A stretch of 64,000 nt of DNA, taken from contig CAUHCN010000001.1 of NCBI GenBank assembly GCA_959604825.1, positions 1 through 64,000 on the forward strand, in the 5' to 3' direction. Made by a program: the position numbers and the translations under genes. Source of the stretch: an uncultured Collinsella sp. GTDB taxonomy: Bacteria > Actinomycetota > Coriobacteriia > Coriobacteriales > Coriobacteriaceae. The notes beneath the pieces are model-generated. The model made no database searches. It had not been told where the DNA came from and worked only from the letters and a program-made list of their open reading frames with translations. Positions 43,785 to 54,300 of this stretch are shown piece by piece (the stretch's first letter is position 1; the number at the start of each line of letters is the position of its first letter).

Positions 43785-44404
43785 CACGCATCCATTCCGA
43801 GTCGCTTAAGCGCCGCGCCGAGCAGATCCTCGACACGCATATCCTGCCCATCATACCCGCTCAGAGCGACATCGGTCTCCTGCGGGCTAAAGCCCATGGA
43901 AAGGAGCGCCGCACGGGCGTCATCGATCGCCGAGGGAGCGGCGGCGGGGACCGGCATCGCAACCTGCCCCGGGATCACGTCGACCGGCACAAAGCCCTTA
44001 TCCTTGGCAAAGGTGCTCTTGAGCTCCAAGATGAGGCGCTGGGCGGTCTTTTTACCCACACCGGGTACCTTGGCCATGCCCTTGTCGTCCTCGGCCATCA
44101 CCAGCGAATACAGCTGCCCCACGGTATAGGTGGAAAGCACGGCGAGCGCCAAGCGCGGGCCAACGCCCGAGACAGACACGAGCCGATCGAACATCGTGCG
44201 CTCATCCTTAGAGGAAAAACCGAAAAGTGTCATGGCGTCCTCGCGCACCTGCATACGCGTGTAGAGGCGGACCTCGCCGCCGGGCGTCGGCAACGTGGCC
44301 GCAGTGCTGCCCGAGATGCCGAGCTCAAAGCCAACGCCCGACACATCGACGACAGCAGAGCTCATCGTGGCCTCGACAAGCGTTCCGTGGAGCTGGGAGA
44401 TCAT
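43784..44404 (-). CDS. ruvA: Holliday junction DNA-binding protein RuvA
   Basis: RuvA tetramers hold the four-way junction for RuvB. The 206-residue protein has the N-terminal OB domain (MISQLHGTLVEA, VDVSGVGFEL), helix-hairpin-helix motifs VSGVGPRLALAVLS and VPGVGKKTAQRLILEL, and a C-terminal domain III (DDARAALLSMGFS) that contacts RuvB. It overlaps ruvC and ruvB by one base each. Confidence 0.97.
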   Translation of the reverse strand: MISQLHGTLVEATMSSAVVDVSGVGFELGISGSTAATLPTPGGEVRLYTRMQVREDAMTLFGFSSKDERTMFDRLVSVSGVGPRLALAVLSTYTVGQLYSLVMAEDDKGMAKVPGVGKKTAQRLILELKSTFAKDKGFVPVDVIPGQVAMPVPAAAPSAIDDARAALLSMGFSPQETDVALSGYDGQDMRVEDLLGAALKRLGMDA

Positions 44405-44925
44405 CAGTATCCGGTTCCTCTCTGTTGATAGAACTCGCCGCCGGTAAGCGCCCGGGTACGGCTGAGGTTAACGTGGCAGATGGCGCAGGCCAGGGCATCG
44501 GCGGCATGGTCGGGATGCGGGTCGTGATCGAGCTGCGTGAGCGTGCGCACCATGTAGGCGACCTGCCGCTTCTCTGCGGCACCGGTACCCACCACAGCCT
44601 GCTTGATCTGCATAGGCGTGTACTCGCCGATCTCGAGCGCGCACTCCGAAAGCGCCACGAGCGCGGCACCGCGGGCATGTGCCGTGGGGATTGCCGAGCG
44701 GACATTAGCGCCAAAGTAGATGCTCTCGATGGCAGCGGTATCGGGTCGATAACGCTCCACGACACCCTTGAGGTCGCGGGCGATATGCGACAGGCGCACC
44801 GCGAGCGGACTGCCTGCGCTGGTCTCGATGCAGCCATAGGCACGGCAGCGAACCTCGCCACGCCGCTCCTCGATAATCCCCCAACCCGTATGAGCCAAAC
44901 CGGGGTCGATGCCCAAAATAACCAA
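44404..44925 (-). CDS. ruvC: Holliday junction endonuclease RuvC
   Basis: RuvC resolves Holliday junctions by symmetric cuts. The 173-residue protein has the four acidic positions: D in LGIDPG, E in AIESIYF, and the D pair in HAADALACAI. The start is TTG (MVILGIDPGLAHTGWG) with GGGGAGG 5 bases upstream, an unusual start codon. The order ruvC-ruvA-ruvB with one-base overlaps indicates a tight operon. Confidence 0.96.
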   Translation of the reverse strand: MVILGIDPGLAHTGWGIIEERRGEVRCRAYGCIETSAGSPLAVRLSHIARDLKGVVERYRPDTAAIESIYFGANVRSAIPTAHARGAALVALSECALEIGEYTPMQIKQAVVGTGAAEKRQVAYMVRTLTQLDHDPHPDHAADALACAICHVNLSRTRALTGGEFYQQRGTGY

Positions 44926-45061
44926 GCCAACCTCCCCTCGTCTTTTACCAAGCGCAAGGCAAGGCCCCGCGCACTACTCACGAACGTCTGTTCTAGAATA
45001 ACACAACAGCGACCGTATCTAACAAGCAAGGTTGAACCATAGGTTGAGCATAAGTCAGCGA

Positions 45062-45202
45062 GCGAGTCCCTGCCGTGGCAAGGTGTCGCGAAAGAGGAGC
45101 GCCGCGTACTTCTGTACGCAAGCGACGGTTTGAGCGGCAGATTGCCCGACAGGGGCTCGCGCAGCGTCGACTCGTTACGCGGTTTGGCAAAACCGCGTAA
45201 CC
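45062..45202. repeat. Structured repeat with nested helices and palindromic tail, copy C
   Basis: Nested pairings are visible: GCGAGTCCCTG (45062-45072) with CAGGGGCTCGC (45150-45160), containing one G-T; GGCAA (45077) with TTGCC (45142); GTCGC (45085) with GCGAC (45122); and GCGTAC (45104) with GTACGC (45114). A hairpin GTTACGCGGTTT/AAACCGCGTAAC at 45174-45201 follows. The 3' half matches the repeats at 1-80 and 95-174. It fills the gap between ruvC and the NadE-like gene. Strand of any transcript is unknown. Bases 44926-45061 hold no gene. Confidence 0.65.
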
Positions 45203-45219
45203 TTGGCCCCATCCCCAGT

Positions 45220-47205
45220 TTAGTTCTGCGAGAAGAATGGGAACTGTCGGGGATCAACCGACGGATGCGGCATCGGGCCACCCTGGGGCCCACCCTGCGG
45301 GCCACCCTGGCCGCCCATCATCTTATCGATGGCGTCCTGAACCTCGCCCTCGAACTTTTTCATTCCCTCGTGTAAACGACGCTGACCGTCTTCAGAGCGC
45401 AACTCCTCCATTTGTTCGGGCGAAATACCCAGTAGCTCGCCCAGCACGCCCATCATCTCGTTTCGCACGCGCTCACTAGTATCCTCGTCAGCAAAACGGC
45501 GCACCTCGGCGCGCGCCAGCAAATCGACCGTCATACGCTCCTTGCCGTTAAGCCCCAGGTCGGACCACGCGAGCATGTACGGCCAGGAGCGCTCGGCAAA
45601 CGAACGGGACGAAACGATCGGCGCCGTCGGCAACATGCGGCGGGCAGCCTCACCCTGTCGAACGAGCATCAGCAGCAGCGAGCAGGCCTCAGGCTTGCCA
45701 GCGGCCATCGGGATGTCGTCGAAAGATCGATTGCGGTCCACGTGCGCCTCGAGCGCACCATCGACCTCGCCCGGCTCAAGCCCGCCAAGCAGCTGCGCCG
45801 CGCGATCGAGCATATCAACCGGGCCGGCGAGCGTCGCGAGCGCCTGCGACAGCACGCGATCCATGCAATCCTCTACCGCGTTGAGCGTCACGAGCTCTTG
45901 GGGCACCACGGCAGACGCGCGGTTGCGCATTCGCGCCACAAACTCGAGGGTCGACAGGTACACATCGCCAAAAGGCGCGTAATCGCCCTGATAGCCGCCG
46001 CAAAGTGCCGGCGCCGCCAGCGCGTACTCGGTCTTGGAAAGCGGGCTCAGCGCCATCGCACCCAGCTCGAGCGCCGTGTCCTCCAGCATGAGGCCCAGCG
46101 TGCGCGAACGCAGGCGCTCAGAATCGCCCGCCGACACGTCGCGATCGAGCACACGCGCCGCATCCGGTGCATCGCGCTCGACGGTGCGAATGTGCAGACG
46201 CTCGGCGATGGCGCGGACGGCGGCACAGCGGGCAGCCTCGGCCTCTTCCTGCGCCGGCATAAAGATACGGTTGCGCCCCAGCACCAGGCCAATCACATTA
46301 CGCGGGCCCAGAGCGTCGACGGCCAGCGCCGCCAGCAGGGACGACGGCAAGTCACCCTCGAGTGCCACCACAGCACGCGACGTACCGTGGGCTCGGGCGT
46401 TGTCGCGCACGGCGAGCACCAGCGCCTGCCACAGCCACTCCTCGGAACGGAACTCGGGCAGTTCGTGATCTTCCAGGGCATCGAGCATCACGCCGCGCTG
46501 AATCTCCTGAACCAGCAGGCTCTCCTCAAAACACGGCGCCTGGGCCACCACGCGACCGCAGTCGTCGAGCACAAACGAACCGCCGGTATACACCGACTCG
46601 TCATAGGCGCCGACCGGCGCCATGCAGGCAAACCACACGCTGCGCCTGGATGCGATCTTGCGGTAGGCGCCGCTGCGAACGGCGGCAATGGCGGCGGTCT
46701 CGCGGTCGGTCATGTCAAACGCGTTGAATTGGAAATACGCAATGAGGTCAACACCGGTCGGCAACATCTCGAGTTCGCGGTCCAAGTCAAAAATCACGGC
46801 GATACGCACGCCGTCCACGTCGAACACCGGCGGCGCCCAACGCGTGTCGTTGTTCTCGCCACGCTGCAGGGCAATGCTCGAACGCGCCGGCACCACATGA
46901 CCGTCCTTGAGCATCATGTAGTCGAGCAGCGGCTGGCCCTCAAACGAAACCGCCGCGGGCACGATGCAGATCATATCGAGTTCTTGGATACGCTCGGCGA
47001 CACCAGTCAAGCCGGCAAGCATGTCGTGCTCAAAGTCGGCAGCGCCCACCAGGCCGCCGGGCAGGGCGCCCATAAAGAGCGGGGCCGGAACGCACAGCAC
47101 GCGCGCGCCGCGCTCATGAGCCAGGCGAGCCTGATCCTCGATGCGGCCGCAAATGCCCTCAATATCACCCAGGCGCATATCGATCTGTGCAAGTGCGAGC
47201 TTCAT
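45220..47205 (-). CDS. NadE-like protein with both active sites degraded
   Basis: A 661-residue protein laid out like glutamine-dependent NAD synthetase: a nitrilase-type domain (about 1-260), a synthetase domain (about 280-560) and a tail. In the nitrilase part the catalytic Glu, Lys and Cys are not seen; the PEL position reads CVPAPLFMG and the Cys position reads AVIFDLDREL. The synthetase SGGxDS loop reads VALEGDLPSSLL, although LSKTEYALAA and GDYAPFGDVYLS still align with NadE. The C-terminal 60 residues are acidic helices plus a Gly/Gln/Pro tail. It is probably a pseudoenzyme with a structural or regulatory job. The ATG follows AAAGGGCTGGGCC. Confidence 0.75.
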   Translation of the reverse strand: MKLALAQIDMRLGDIEGICGRIEDQARLAHERGARVLCVPAPLFMGALPGGLVGAADFEHDMLAGLTGVAERIQELDMICIVPAAVSFEGQPLLDYMMLKDGHVVPARSSIALQRGENNDTRWAPPVFDVDGVRIAVIFDLDRELEMLPTGVDLIAYFQFNAFDMTDRETAAIAAVRSGAYRKIASRRSVWFACMAPVGAYDESVYTGGSFVLDDCGRVVAQAPCFEESLLVQEIQRGVMLDALEDHELPEFRSEEWLWQALVLAVRDNARAHGTSRAVVALEGDLPSSLLAALAVDALGPRNVIGLVLGRNRIFMPAQEEAEAARCAAVRAIAERLHIRTVERDAPDAARVLDRDVSAGDSERLRSRTLGLMLEDTALELGAMALSPLSKTEYALAAPALCGGYQGDYAPFGDVYLSTLEFVARMRNRASAVVPQELVTLNAVEDCMDRVLSQALATLAGPVDMLDRAAQLLGGLEPGEVDGALEAHVDRNRSFDDIPMAAGKPEACSLLLMLVRQGEAARRMLPTAPIVSSRSFAERSWPYMLAWSDLGLNGKERMTVDLLARAEVRRFADEDTSERVRNEMMGVLGELLGISPEQMEELRSEDGQRRLHEGMKKFEGEVQDAIDKMMGGQGGPQGGPQGGPMPHPSVDPRQFPFFSQN

Positions 47206-47242
47206 GGCCCAGCCCTTTCCGTCGTAAATCGTCGTTGTCGCA

Positions 47243-47275
47243 GTAAAAGCGCCGGCCGCATAATGCAGCCGGCGC
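47243..47275 (-). terminator. Terminator after the superoxide reductase gene
   Basis: On the minus strand GCGCCGGC and GCCGGCGC pair around an 11-base loop and run into TTTTACTG. Confidence 0.85.
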
Positions 47276-47322
47276 TCGCATGTGCATATGCTAGCTATGA
47301 TACCCCGAGCGGGGGCGCGCTC

Positions 47323-47685
47323 CTAGAACGTCGCGGACCACAGCCCATGCAGGTTGCAGTAGGCATAGACGGTACCGGTCTTGGAGCCGCCAGCGAAAAA
47401 CGTCGCGGGCTTCATGCCGGGCTCAAGGTAATGGACCTCCAGGCGGCCCTCGGCCTCAAGGGCGATCCACTCGATGTAGTGCTCGGGCAGCATGGGGTGC
47501 TCCGTCGAACCCACGCGTGCGCGAATGACGTGACCGTCGCGCTCGATCTCGACAACAGGCACGTGCTTCTCGTGCGCCGCGTCCTCGGTGTTCGCGGTCA
47601 GCTCCGTGCAGCCGGCAGGGGTTGCAACGTCGTTGCCGAGAGCGGCAATGAGCTTACCGTCGGGGTCCTTAAAGAATTTCGCCAT
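47323..47685 (-). CDS. Superoxide reductase, neelaredoxin/desulfoferrodoxin type without a center I rubredoxin-like site
   Basis: Reduces superoxide to hydrogen peroxide in anaerobes. The 120-residue protein has the center II iron ligands HEKHVP, STEHPMLPEHYIEWI and YCNLHG (four His and one Cys). The N-terminal region where desulfoferrodoxins keep CxxC...CC has only one Cys, so center I is absent, as in class III enzymes. The ATG at 47685 has AAAGGAG 7 bases upstream; a longer frame to 47826 is not supported. It ends in a strong terminator before the NadE-like gene. Confidence 0.9.
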   Translation of the reverse strand: MAKFFKDPDGKLIAALGNDVATPAGCTELTANTEDAAHEKHVPVVEIERDGHVIRARVGSTEHPMLPEHYIEWIALEAEGRLEVHYLEPGMKPATFFAGGSKTGTVYAYCNLHGLWSATF

Positions 47686-47835
47686 GATGTTCTCCTTTGC
47701 TGATGCGCCAATGTTCTTGATGGTTCTTATGCCCAAAGGCAGACAAACCATCCACGGCATTGCAAATGAACACATAACGGGCGGGGACGATGGGACAGCG
47801 TGTGCCATCCGCCCTGACGGCCCCACCCGAGCGGG

Positions 47836-50800
47836 TTAGCGCCCGTCGCCGCCGAGCAGCGCCAGAACATCCTCGCGCGTGAACAGTGCCGACGAGATGC
47901 CGTCGCCGCCGAGCACGCTGTTGACCAGATCGCGCTTGGACTCCTGCATCTGCATAATGCGCTCCTCGATCGTGTCCTTGGCGATGAGCTTGTACACGGT
48001 CACGGTATGTTGCTGGCCAATACGATGCGCGCGGTCAGTCGCCTGATCCTGCGCCGCCACGTTCCACCACGGGTCGTAGTGGATGACCACGTCGGCCGCC
48101 GTCAGGTTAAGGCCCACGCCGCCCGCCTTGAGCGAAATCAAAAAGACCGGAACCTCGCCTGCTTGGAACTGCGCGACCATCTTGGCGCGGCTCTCTTTAG
48201 ACGAAGCGCCCGTGAGCTTAAGGAAAGCGATGTCCTCCTTGGCCAAGCGCTTACCGATAATATCGAGCATGCCCGTAAACTGGCTGAACAACAGGATGCG
48301 ATGCCCGCCGTCGAGTGCGCCGTGCACGAGCTCCATGCACGTATCGAGTTTGGCGCTCCCCGCCTTGTAATCCTCGTAGCGTAGACGCGGGTCGCAGCAG
48401 ATCTGGCGCAGTTTGGTGAGCTCGGCGAGCACCTTGAGCTTGTCTTTCTTAAACTCGGATGCTTCGCGGTGCTGCACCTGCTGGGCGATGCGGTCCTGGT
48501 TTGCCAGGTAAAGCTTGCGCTGCTCGCCGGTGAGCTGAGCCATGACAGTGTCCTCGATCTTCTCGGGCAGGTCGGCCACCACGTCTTCCTTTACGCGGCG
48601 CAGCACAAACGGCGACACGAGCGCCTGCAGGCGAGCGGCACTGTCGCCCTCGGCGTGCTCGACCGGGCTTTCGAAGCGCTTGGCAAATGATTCGCGCGTG
48701 CCAAGCAGGCCCGGCATCAAAAAGTCGAAGATGCTCCAGAGCTCGGATAGGCGATTTTCGATGGGCGTGCCCGTCAGGGCAAAGCGCACGCCAGCCGGCA
48801 GGCGTTTTGCGGCGCGCGCCACCTGGGTGAGCGGGTTTTTAATGTACTGGGCCTCGTCGAGCACCACGCGGGCAAAATCCTGCCCGACGTACTCGTCGAT
48901 ATCGCGGCGCATAAGGTCATACGACGTCACGGCCACGTTATGCTCGGCCACGCCGGCAATTTGCACGCGACGCTGAGCCTTGGCGCCCACGATGGCGCAC
49001 GCATCAAGCGAGGGGGCAAAGCGCTCCAACTCGGCAGTCCAGTTGTACACGAGCGACGCGGGGCATACCACGAGTGTTGGTTTGGTGTCCCCCGCCTCCA
49101 CGCGCGCCAGAATGTGCGCGATCATCTGCAGCGTTTTGCCCAGACCCATGTCGTCGGCCAAGATGCCGCCAAGGCCCAGGTGTTCGAGCGAGCCGAGCCA
49201 CTGGTAGCCGTCGACCTGGTAGCCGCGCATCGTTGCCTTGAGCGATGCCGGCACCGTAAAGTCCATCTTGCCGAGCGTGTCCAGGCGCTCGACGGTACGA
49301 CGGAACGCCGCGTCGCGATCGGCCTCGAGCGCGGGCGTGCGCGCGAGCATGCTATCGACGAACAGGGTGCTCGACGCGGGAAGCGACACGCCGTCGAGCA
49401 GGTCAACGGCATCGACACCCAGGTCCTCGGCGAGGCCAAACGCGGCTCGGGCGCCCTCGTCCAGGCGAATGATGTCGCCGGACGTAAGGCGCGCAAACGT
49501 TTGATGACGCTTGTACGAATCGAGATAGACGGCAAGGTCCGCGGCCGAAAGGCCGCTCGCGCCCAGCTCGACGTCAAGCAGGTTGCTCTTGACGGTCGCA
49601 CGCACCGAAAGCTTGGGCGCGGGGCGCACCGAAATCTGGCGCAGGCGGTCGCTGAGCATGACCTCACCCAGCTCGGACAGGGCAGACAGACCCTCGGTCA
49701 GCAGGCAGAACAAGCGGGCGTCATCGCGTTCCTCAAACGCCAGGCCGCCCTCGTAGAAATCGAAGTACAGGGCCGCCGTGTCCATAACGCGAAACTCTGC
49801 CACCTCGTCGCGAGGCGGCACGCCCGGGCGCTGCTCTTCGAAGGGGCTGCCCGGAGCGCCCAGGCTAAAGAGATCTGCCGACCAGTCGCCGTAGGTAACC
49901 GTAACTTTGCAGGTCACGAGCCCATCGTCGACGCCGATCGCCATGGCAAAGCTCGGCTCGGGCGCCACGGTATCGAGCGCAGCGGGCGCGGTAAGGTCGG
50001 TGTAGTCGCGCAAAATGGGCAGCGCCATACGACAGAACTCCCCCACCTGGTCGGCAGCGATATGGACCGGCGTGCGGCAGGGCAGCAAGCGCGATAGAAA
50101 CGGCGCCGCATGCTGGGCAAACGCTACATCGGTACGGCGCGCACGGCGGGTGTCAACCAGATAGGCAACGTCGCCCGAAGCAAAGCAGTATGCATCGGCC
50201 GGCAGGCGCAAATCGTAGCTGCCACCAGCCGCCGGCGCGATTTTGGCGGCAAGGAGCGGTGGGTGCTTGGACGGCGCCTCGTCCTCCCCTTCCGGAGGCA
50301 TCTCAACCGCCACGTCATAGGTGCGATGCGTCGTCGTCCCCCGCGACCAAGCGGGCTCAAAGGAGATAGTCTGGCCGCGCAGCAGGTCCAGCACATATAC
50401 GATGCTATGCTCGGACAGCGGCAACTGACGCTCGGCGACAAAACCGCTGCGGGCAAAGTCGTACGACGCCGAACGCGAGCTTGTGATGTCATCGAGATAG
50501 GCAACTGTCGTCACAACAAGGTTGAGCAGCTTTGTCGACACGTCTTCGAAGGCTTCGGGTGTATGGACAAATGTGAGCTTCTTGCCGTACGAGAACGTGC
50601 CGCCTCGGACATAGGCGTCGGCCATACCGTCGATATCCTTAACCACGTAGGACACCGAACCGCAGCGAATGCGAAACTCGAGCGCCCAACTAAAGCGGTC
50701 GGCGAACAGCGGATTGTAGTACGGCACCAACGAGGGCTCCAACGCCGCTTTGGGGGCGTCGGGATCAACGGCACCGGCAAGCTTGCGGCGCATGCTCGCC

Positions 50801-51300
50801 AGCTCATCCATGCGTGCGTCCGAAAGATCGGAGAGCGCCGCCATGAGGCTCGGGCTCGTGGGGACGGGCGCCGGGAAGGGAAAGTTGGGGTTGACGGCCG
50901 GCGCTTTGGGCGCGGTGCGCGCGGGCTGTTTCGGCTGCGCCGTAAACGTGCGAACCGGTGTGCGCAGTCCCTCAACAGGCTCAATGCCGCTGGCGTCCAG
51001 GTATGCCAGCGCTGTGGCGATGGCGTGCTTGCACATGCCGGGGTAGCGATAGGCAGCAGGGCAATCGCAGTCGTAGTCGATCACCTCGTGCTCGTCCATG
51101 TCGAGCGCCACGTGCGTCTTGTACAGGTCGCCGCGCGAGCCGCGCACCGAGCCCTCAACCGTCACGTTTTTGGAGAAGCGCGAGCCGCTGTCCTCAATCG
51201 ACAGCACGGCGCCGTTGAGCATGAGCGAGCGCCCCTTCATAAAGGTGCCGCTCAGCGCCGCCTCTTTCCGAAGCGCCTGCACAAACGTCCCCTGTGCCAT
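47836..51300 (-). CDS. SWIM zinc-finger SNF2-family helicase
   Basis: A 1154-residue DNA translocase of the bacterial SNF2 type. An N-terminal SWIM domain is marked by YDCDCPAAYRYPGMCKHAIA (C-x-C...C-x-H). A long middle region follows, then the helicase core: GGILADDMGLGKTLQMIAHI (motif I), VVLDEAQYIKNP (motif II, DEAQ), TGTPIENRLSELW (motif III), and a C-terminal lobe with RILLFSQFTGMLDIIG and RAHRIGQQHTVTVYKL. The ATG at 51300 has GGAGG 5 bases upstream. It lies 38 bases downstream of dnaE and is probably co-transcribed. The substrate or repair pathway is unknown. Confidence 0.92.
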   Translation of the reverse strand: MAQGTFVQALRKEAALSGTFMKGRSLMLNGAVLSIEDSGSRFSKNVTVEGSVRGSRGDLYKTHVALDMDEHEVIDYDCDCPAAYRYPGMCKHAIATALAYLDASGIEPVEGLRTPVRTFTAQPKQPARTAPKAPAVNPNFPFPAPVPTSPSLMAALSDLSDARMDELASMRRKLAGAVDPDAPKAALEPSLVPYYNPLFADRFSWALEFRIRCGSVSYVVKDIDGMADAYVRGGTFSYGKKLTFVHTPEAFEDVSTKLLNLVVTTVAYLDDITSSRSASYDFARSGFVAERQLPLSEHSIVYVLDLLRGQTISFEPAWSRGTTTHRTYDVAVEMPPEGEDEAPSKHPPLLAAKIAPAAGGSYDLRLPADAYCFASGDVAYLVDTRRARRTDVAFAQHAAPFLSRLLPCRTPVHIAADQVGEFCRMALPILRDYTDLTAPAALDTVAPEPSFAMAIGVDDGLVTCKVTVTYGDWSADLFSLGAPGSPFEEQRPGVPPRDEVAEFRVMDTAALYFDFYEGGLAFEERDDARLFCLLTEGLSALSELGEVMLSDRLRQISVRPAPKLSVRATVKSNLLDVELGASGLSAADLAVYLDSYKRHQTFARLTSGDIIRLDEGARAAFGLAEDLGVDAVDLLDGVSLPASSTLFVDSMLARTPALEADRDAAFRRTVERLDTLGKMDFTVPASLKATMRGYQVDGYQWLGSLEHLGLGGILADDMGLGKTLQMIAHILARVEAGDTKPTLVVCPASLVYNWTAELERFAPSLDACAIVGAKAQRRVQIAGVAEHNVAVTSYDLMRRDIDEYVGQDFARVVLDEAQYIKNPLTQVARAAKRLPAGVRFALTGTPIENRLSELWSIFDFLMPGLLGTRESFAKRFESPVEHAEGDSAARLQALVSPFVLRRVKEDVVADLPEKIEDTVMAQLTGEQRKLYLANQDRIAQQVQHREASEFKKDKLKVLAELTKLRQICCDPRLRYEDYKAGSAKLDTCMELVHGALDGGHRILLFSQFTGMLDIIGKRLAKEDIAFLKLTGASSKESRAKMVAQFQAGEVPVFLISLKAGGVGLNLTAADVVIHYDPWWNVAAQDQATDRAHRIGQQHTVTVYKLIAKDTIEERIMQMQESKRDLVNSVLGGDGISSALFTREDVLALLGGDGR

Positions 51301-51338
51301 CACTTCCTCCAATCTCGCGCGGACCAGCAAGGTCGCCC

Positions 51339-54300
51339 TTAGATCACCGTCACTCTGCCTTGGTTACCCACGATAGCCTTTGCCTCGGCCAGCAGCGGAA
51401 TCGAGCGCGCGTTGACCTTGGCAGGTACCTCGGCGCGCAGCACGCGCCCGTCCACCTGCTCGATAAAGATCTCCACGCGGTCGCCGCCCGGGTTGGTGGT
51501 GAGCACCGTGGCAAGACGCGCCATATTGCCCTGGCTAAAGCGGCTGTTGGGCACCATGACCTCAAACACCTTGGGCTTGTTTTTCTCCTCGCTAAGCTCC
51601 AGCGGCACAATCTCCTGCGCGATGATCTGGTCGCCGCGGTCCGAGCGCTCGAGCTTGCCCTTAATGCGCACAAACGCATCGGACAGCTGTGCACCGGTCT
51701 CGGGATCGACCTCGCCGTACAGGTACCCCTCGGCCTCCTTGTAGGTCTTGGGGAACACCACGACCGTGGCCTCGCCTTCCATGTCCTCGAGCTGCACGAT
51801 ACCCATGGGATCGCCGTTTTTGGTCACGCGCTTGGACACGCTCGAGACCATACCGGCCCACCACAGCGCCTTGCCCTCGGGAATCTCCTGGTTGATGGTA
51901 CCGCCCGTGGGGTTTTGCACCTCGTAGCCGGTGTCGATCTGCGAGAACGAGAAGTCGCGCGCTTTGCTAAGTGCATACTCAAACGGGCGCAGCGGGTGGT
52001 CCGAGACATAGATGCCCAGAACCTCCTTCTCCTGGCTCAGCTTAAGGTGGCGGTCCCACTCCTGGCCATCCGGATCGGGCACGCTCACCTCAAAGCCCGA
52101 GCCCTCAACGTCGCCAAACATATCGAAGAACGACGTCTGGCCGCTCGCGCGATCTTTCTGGCGCTTTACCGCGGCATCGATGATGTTCTCGGGGTTGTTC
52201 TTATCCACAAAGTGCATCATCTGGCGACGCGGATACCCCGTGGAGTCGAAGGCGCCTGCCTTGATCAGCGATTCGATCACGCGGCGGTTTGCCTGGCTGG
52301 AGTCCACGCGCTCGACAAAGTCGTGCAGTGTCTTAAACGGGCCGCCCGCCTCGCGCTCGGCGATAATCGCCTGCGCCACGCCGGTGCCCACGCCGCGGAT
52401 GCCGGCCAGACCAAAGCGCACGCCCTCCTTGGTAGCCGTGAACTCGGTACCGGACTCGTTGACATCTGGCGAAAGCACGGGGATGCCGTCGTGACGGCAT
52501 GCCGAGACGTAGTGCACGATCTTGTCGGTCTTGCCCGTGTAGGACGTCAGAACGGCCGCCATGTACTCGTGCGGATAGTGCGCCTTGAGCCACGCCGTCT
52601 GCATAACCAGGATGGCGTAGCCGGCGGAGTGCGACTTGTTGAAGGCGTAGGACGCGAACTCGAGAACATCGTCCCAAATCTTCTGGGCGACCTCGCGCGT
52701 GTAGTTGTTCTTGATAGCGCCGTTCATCCAGTGGTCGTAGGTGGTCTCGTCCGAGCCATCCTCCCAGTGGAGCACCGTCGACGTGAGCAGCTTGATCTTC
52801 TTCTTAGCCACGGGCTTACGGATACGCGAGTCCGATTCGCCCTTGGAGAAGCCGCACATCTCGACGGAGATGAGCATAACCTGCTCCTGATAGACCATGG
52901 TGCCGTAGGTTTCGCCCAGGATGTCGTCCAGGCGGTCGTCGTAGGAGACCGCCGGCTCCTTGCCGTTCATACGGTTGATGTAGGACGATACCATGCCGGC
53001 GCCCAACGGGCCCGGGCGGTACAGGGCGATCAATGCCACGACGTGCTTGTACTCGGTGGGCTTCATGTTTTTGATCGTGGCCGTCATGCCGGCGGACTCG
53101 ACCTGGAAGACGCCGGCGGTGTGACCGGAGCCCATGAGCTTAAAGATCTCGGGGTCGTCAAAGGGGATCTCTTCCTCTTTGATGTCGATGCCGAAGTTCT
53201 TTTTAATGTTGGCCTTGGCCTTGGAGATAACCGTCAGCGTGCGCAGGCCCAAGAAGTCCATCTTGAGCAGGCCCATGTCGGCAACGGTATGGCCCTCGTA
53301 CTGGGTAATCTCGACGCCGCCTTTGGTGTCGAGCTTGGTGGGCACGTGCTCGTTGACGGGGTCGCGGCAGATCAGAACGGCGCACGCGTGCACACCCTCG
53401 CCACGGGTAAGGCCCTCGATCGAGAGCGCCGTGTCGATGATACGGCGGGCGTCGTCGTCCTTTTTATAGGCCTCGGCAAAATCGGGGTTAAACAAATCCT
53501 CTTTGCCGGGTTGCTTTTCGAGCACCTGCTTGAGCTTGACCTTGGGGTCGCTCGAGACCATCTTGGACAGGCGCTGACCCATATAGACCGGGTAGTCCAG
53601 GACGCGCGCGGCGTCGTTGATGGCCTGCTTGGCCTTGATGGTCGAGTAGGTGATGACGTGGGTGACCTTCTCGGGGCCGTAGAGCTGGCGAACGTGCTCC
53701 ACGACCTCGAGGCGCCGCTCATCGTCGAAGTCCATATCGATATCGGGCATCTCGGTACGCTGCGGGGACAGGAACCTCTCGAACATCAGGCCGTTCTCGA
53801 GCGGGTCGAACGCGGTGATGTTCATGGCGTAGGCGACGATAGCGCCGGCGGCCGAGCCACGACCGGGGCCGACGCCGATGCCGTTGTCCTTGGCCCATTG
53901 CACGTACTCGGCAACAATCAAAAAGTAGGCGGCAAAGCCCTTGTCGCAGATGACTTTGTATTCGTACTCAAAGCGCTCTTTGATGTTGACGCCACCGATC
54001 TCGCGCGTGGCCCAGTCGTCACCGTAGTGCTGGCGCAGGCCCTTCTCGCACTCGCGGCGGAACTGACTCTCGTGCGTCTCGCCGGGGTCGAGCAACGGGA
54101 AGCGCGGCAGGATGATGGAGTCCCAGTCCAGCTCGACGTAGCACTTGTCGGCGATCTCGAGCGTGTTGTCGCAGGCCTCGGGGCAATACGGGAACATCGC
54201 CCGCATCTCCTCCTCGGTCTTCATGTAAAACTCCGAGCCAGTCATGCGCATGCGGTTGGGGTCGTCGACCTTGGCGTTCATGCCGATGCACATGATGACG

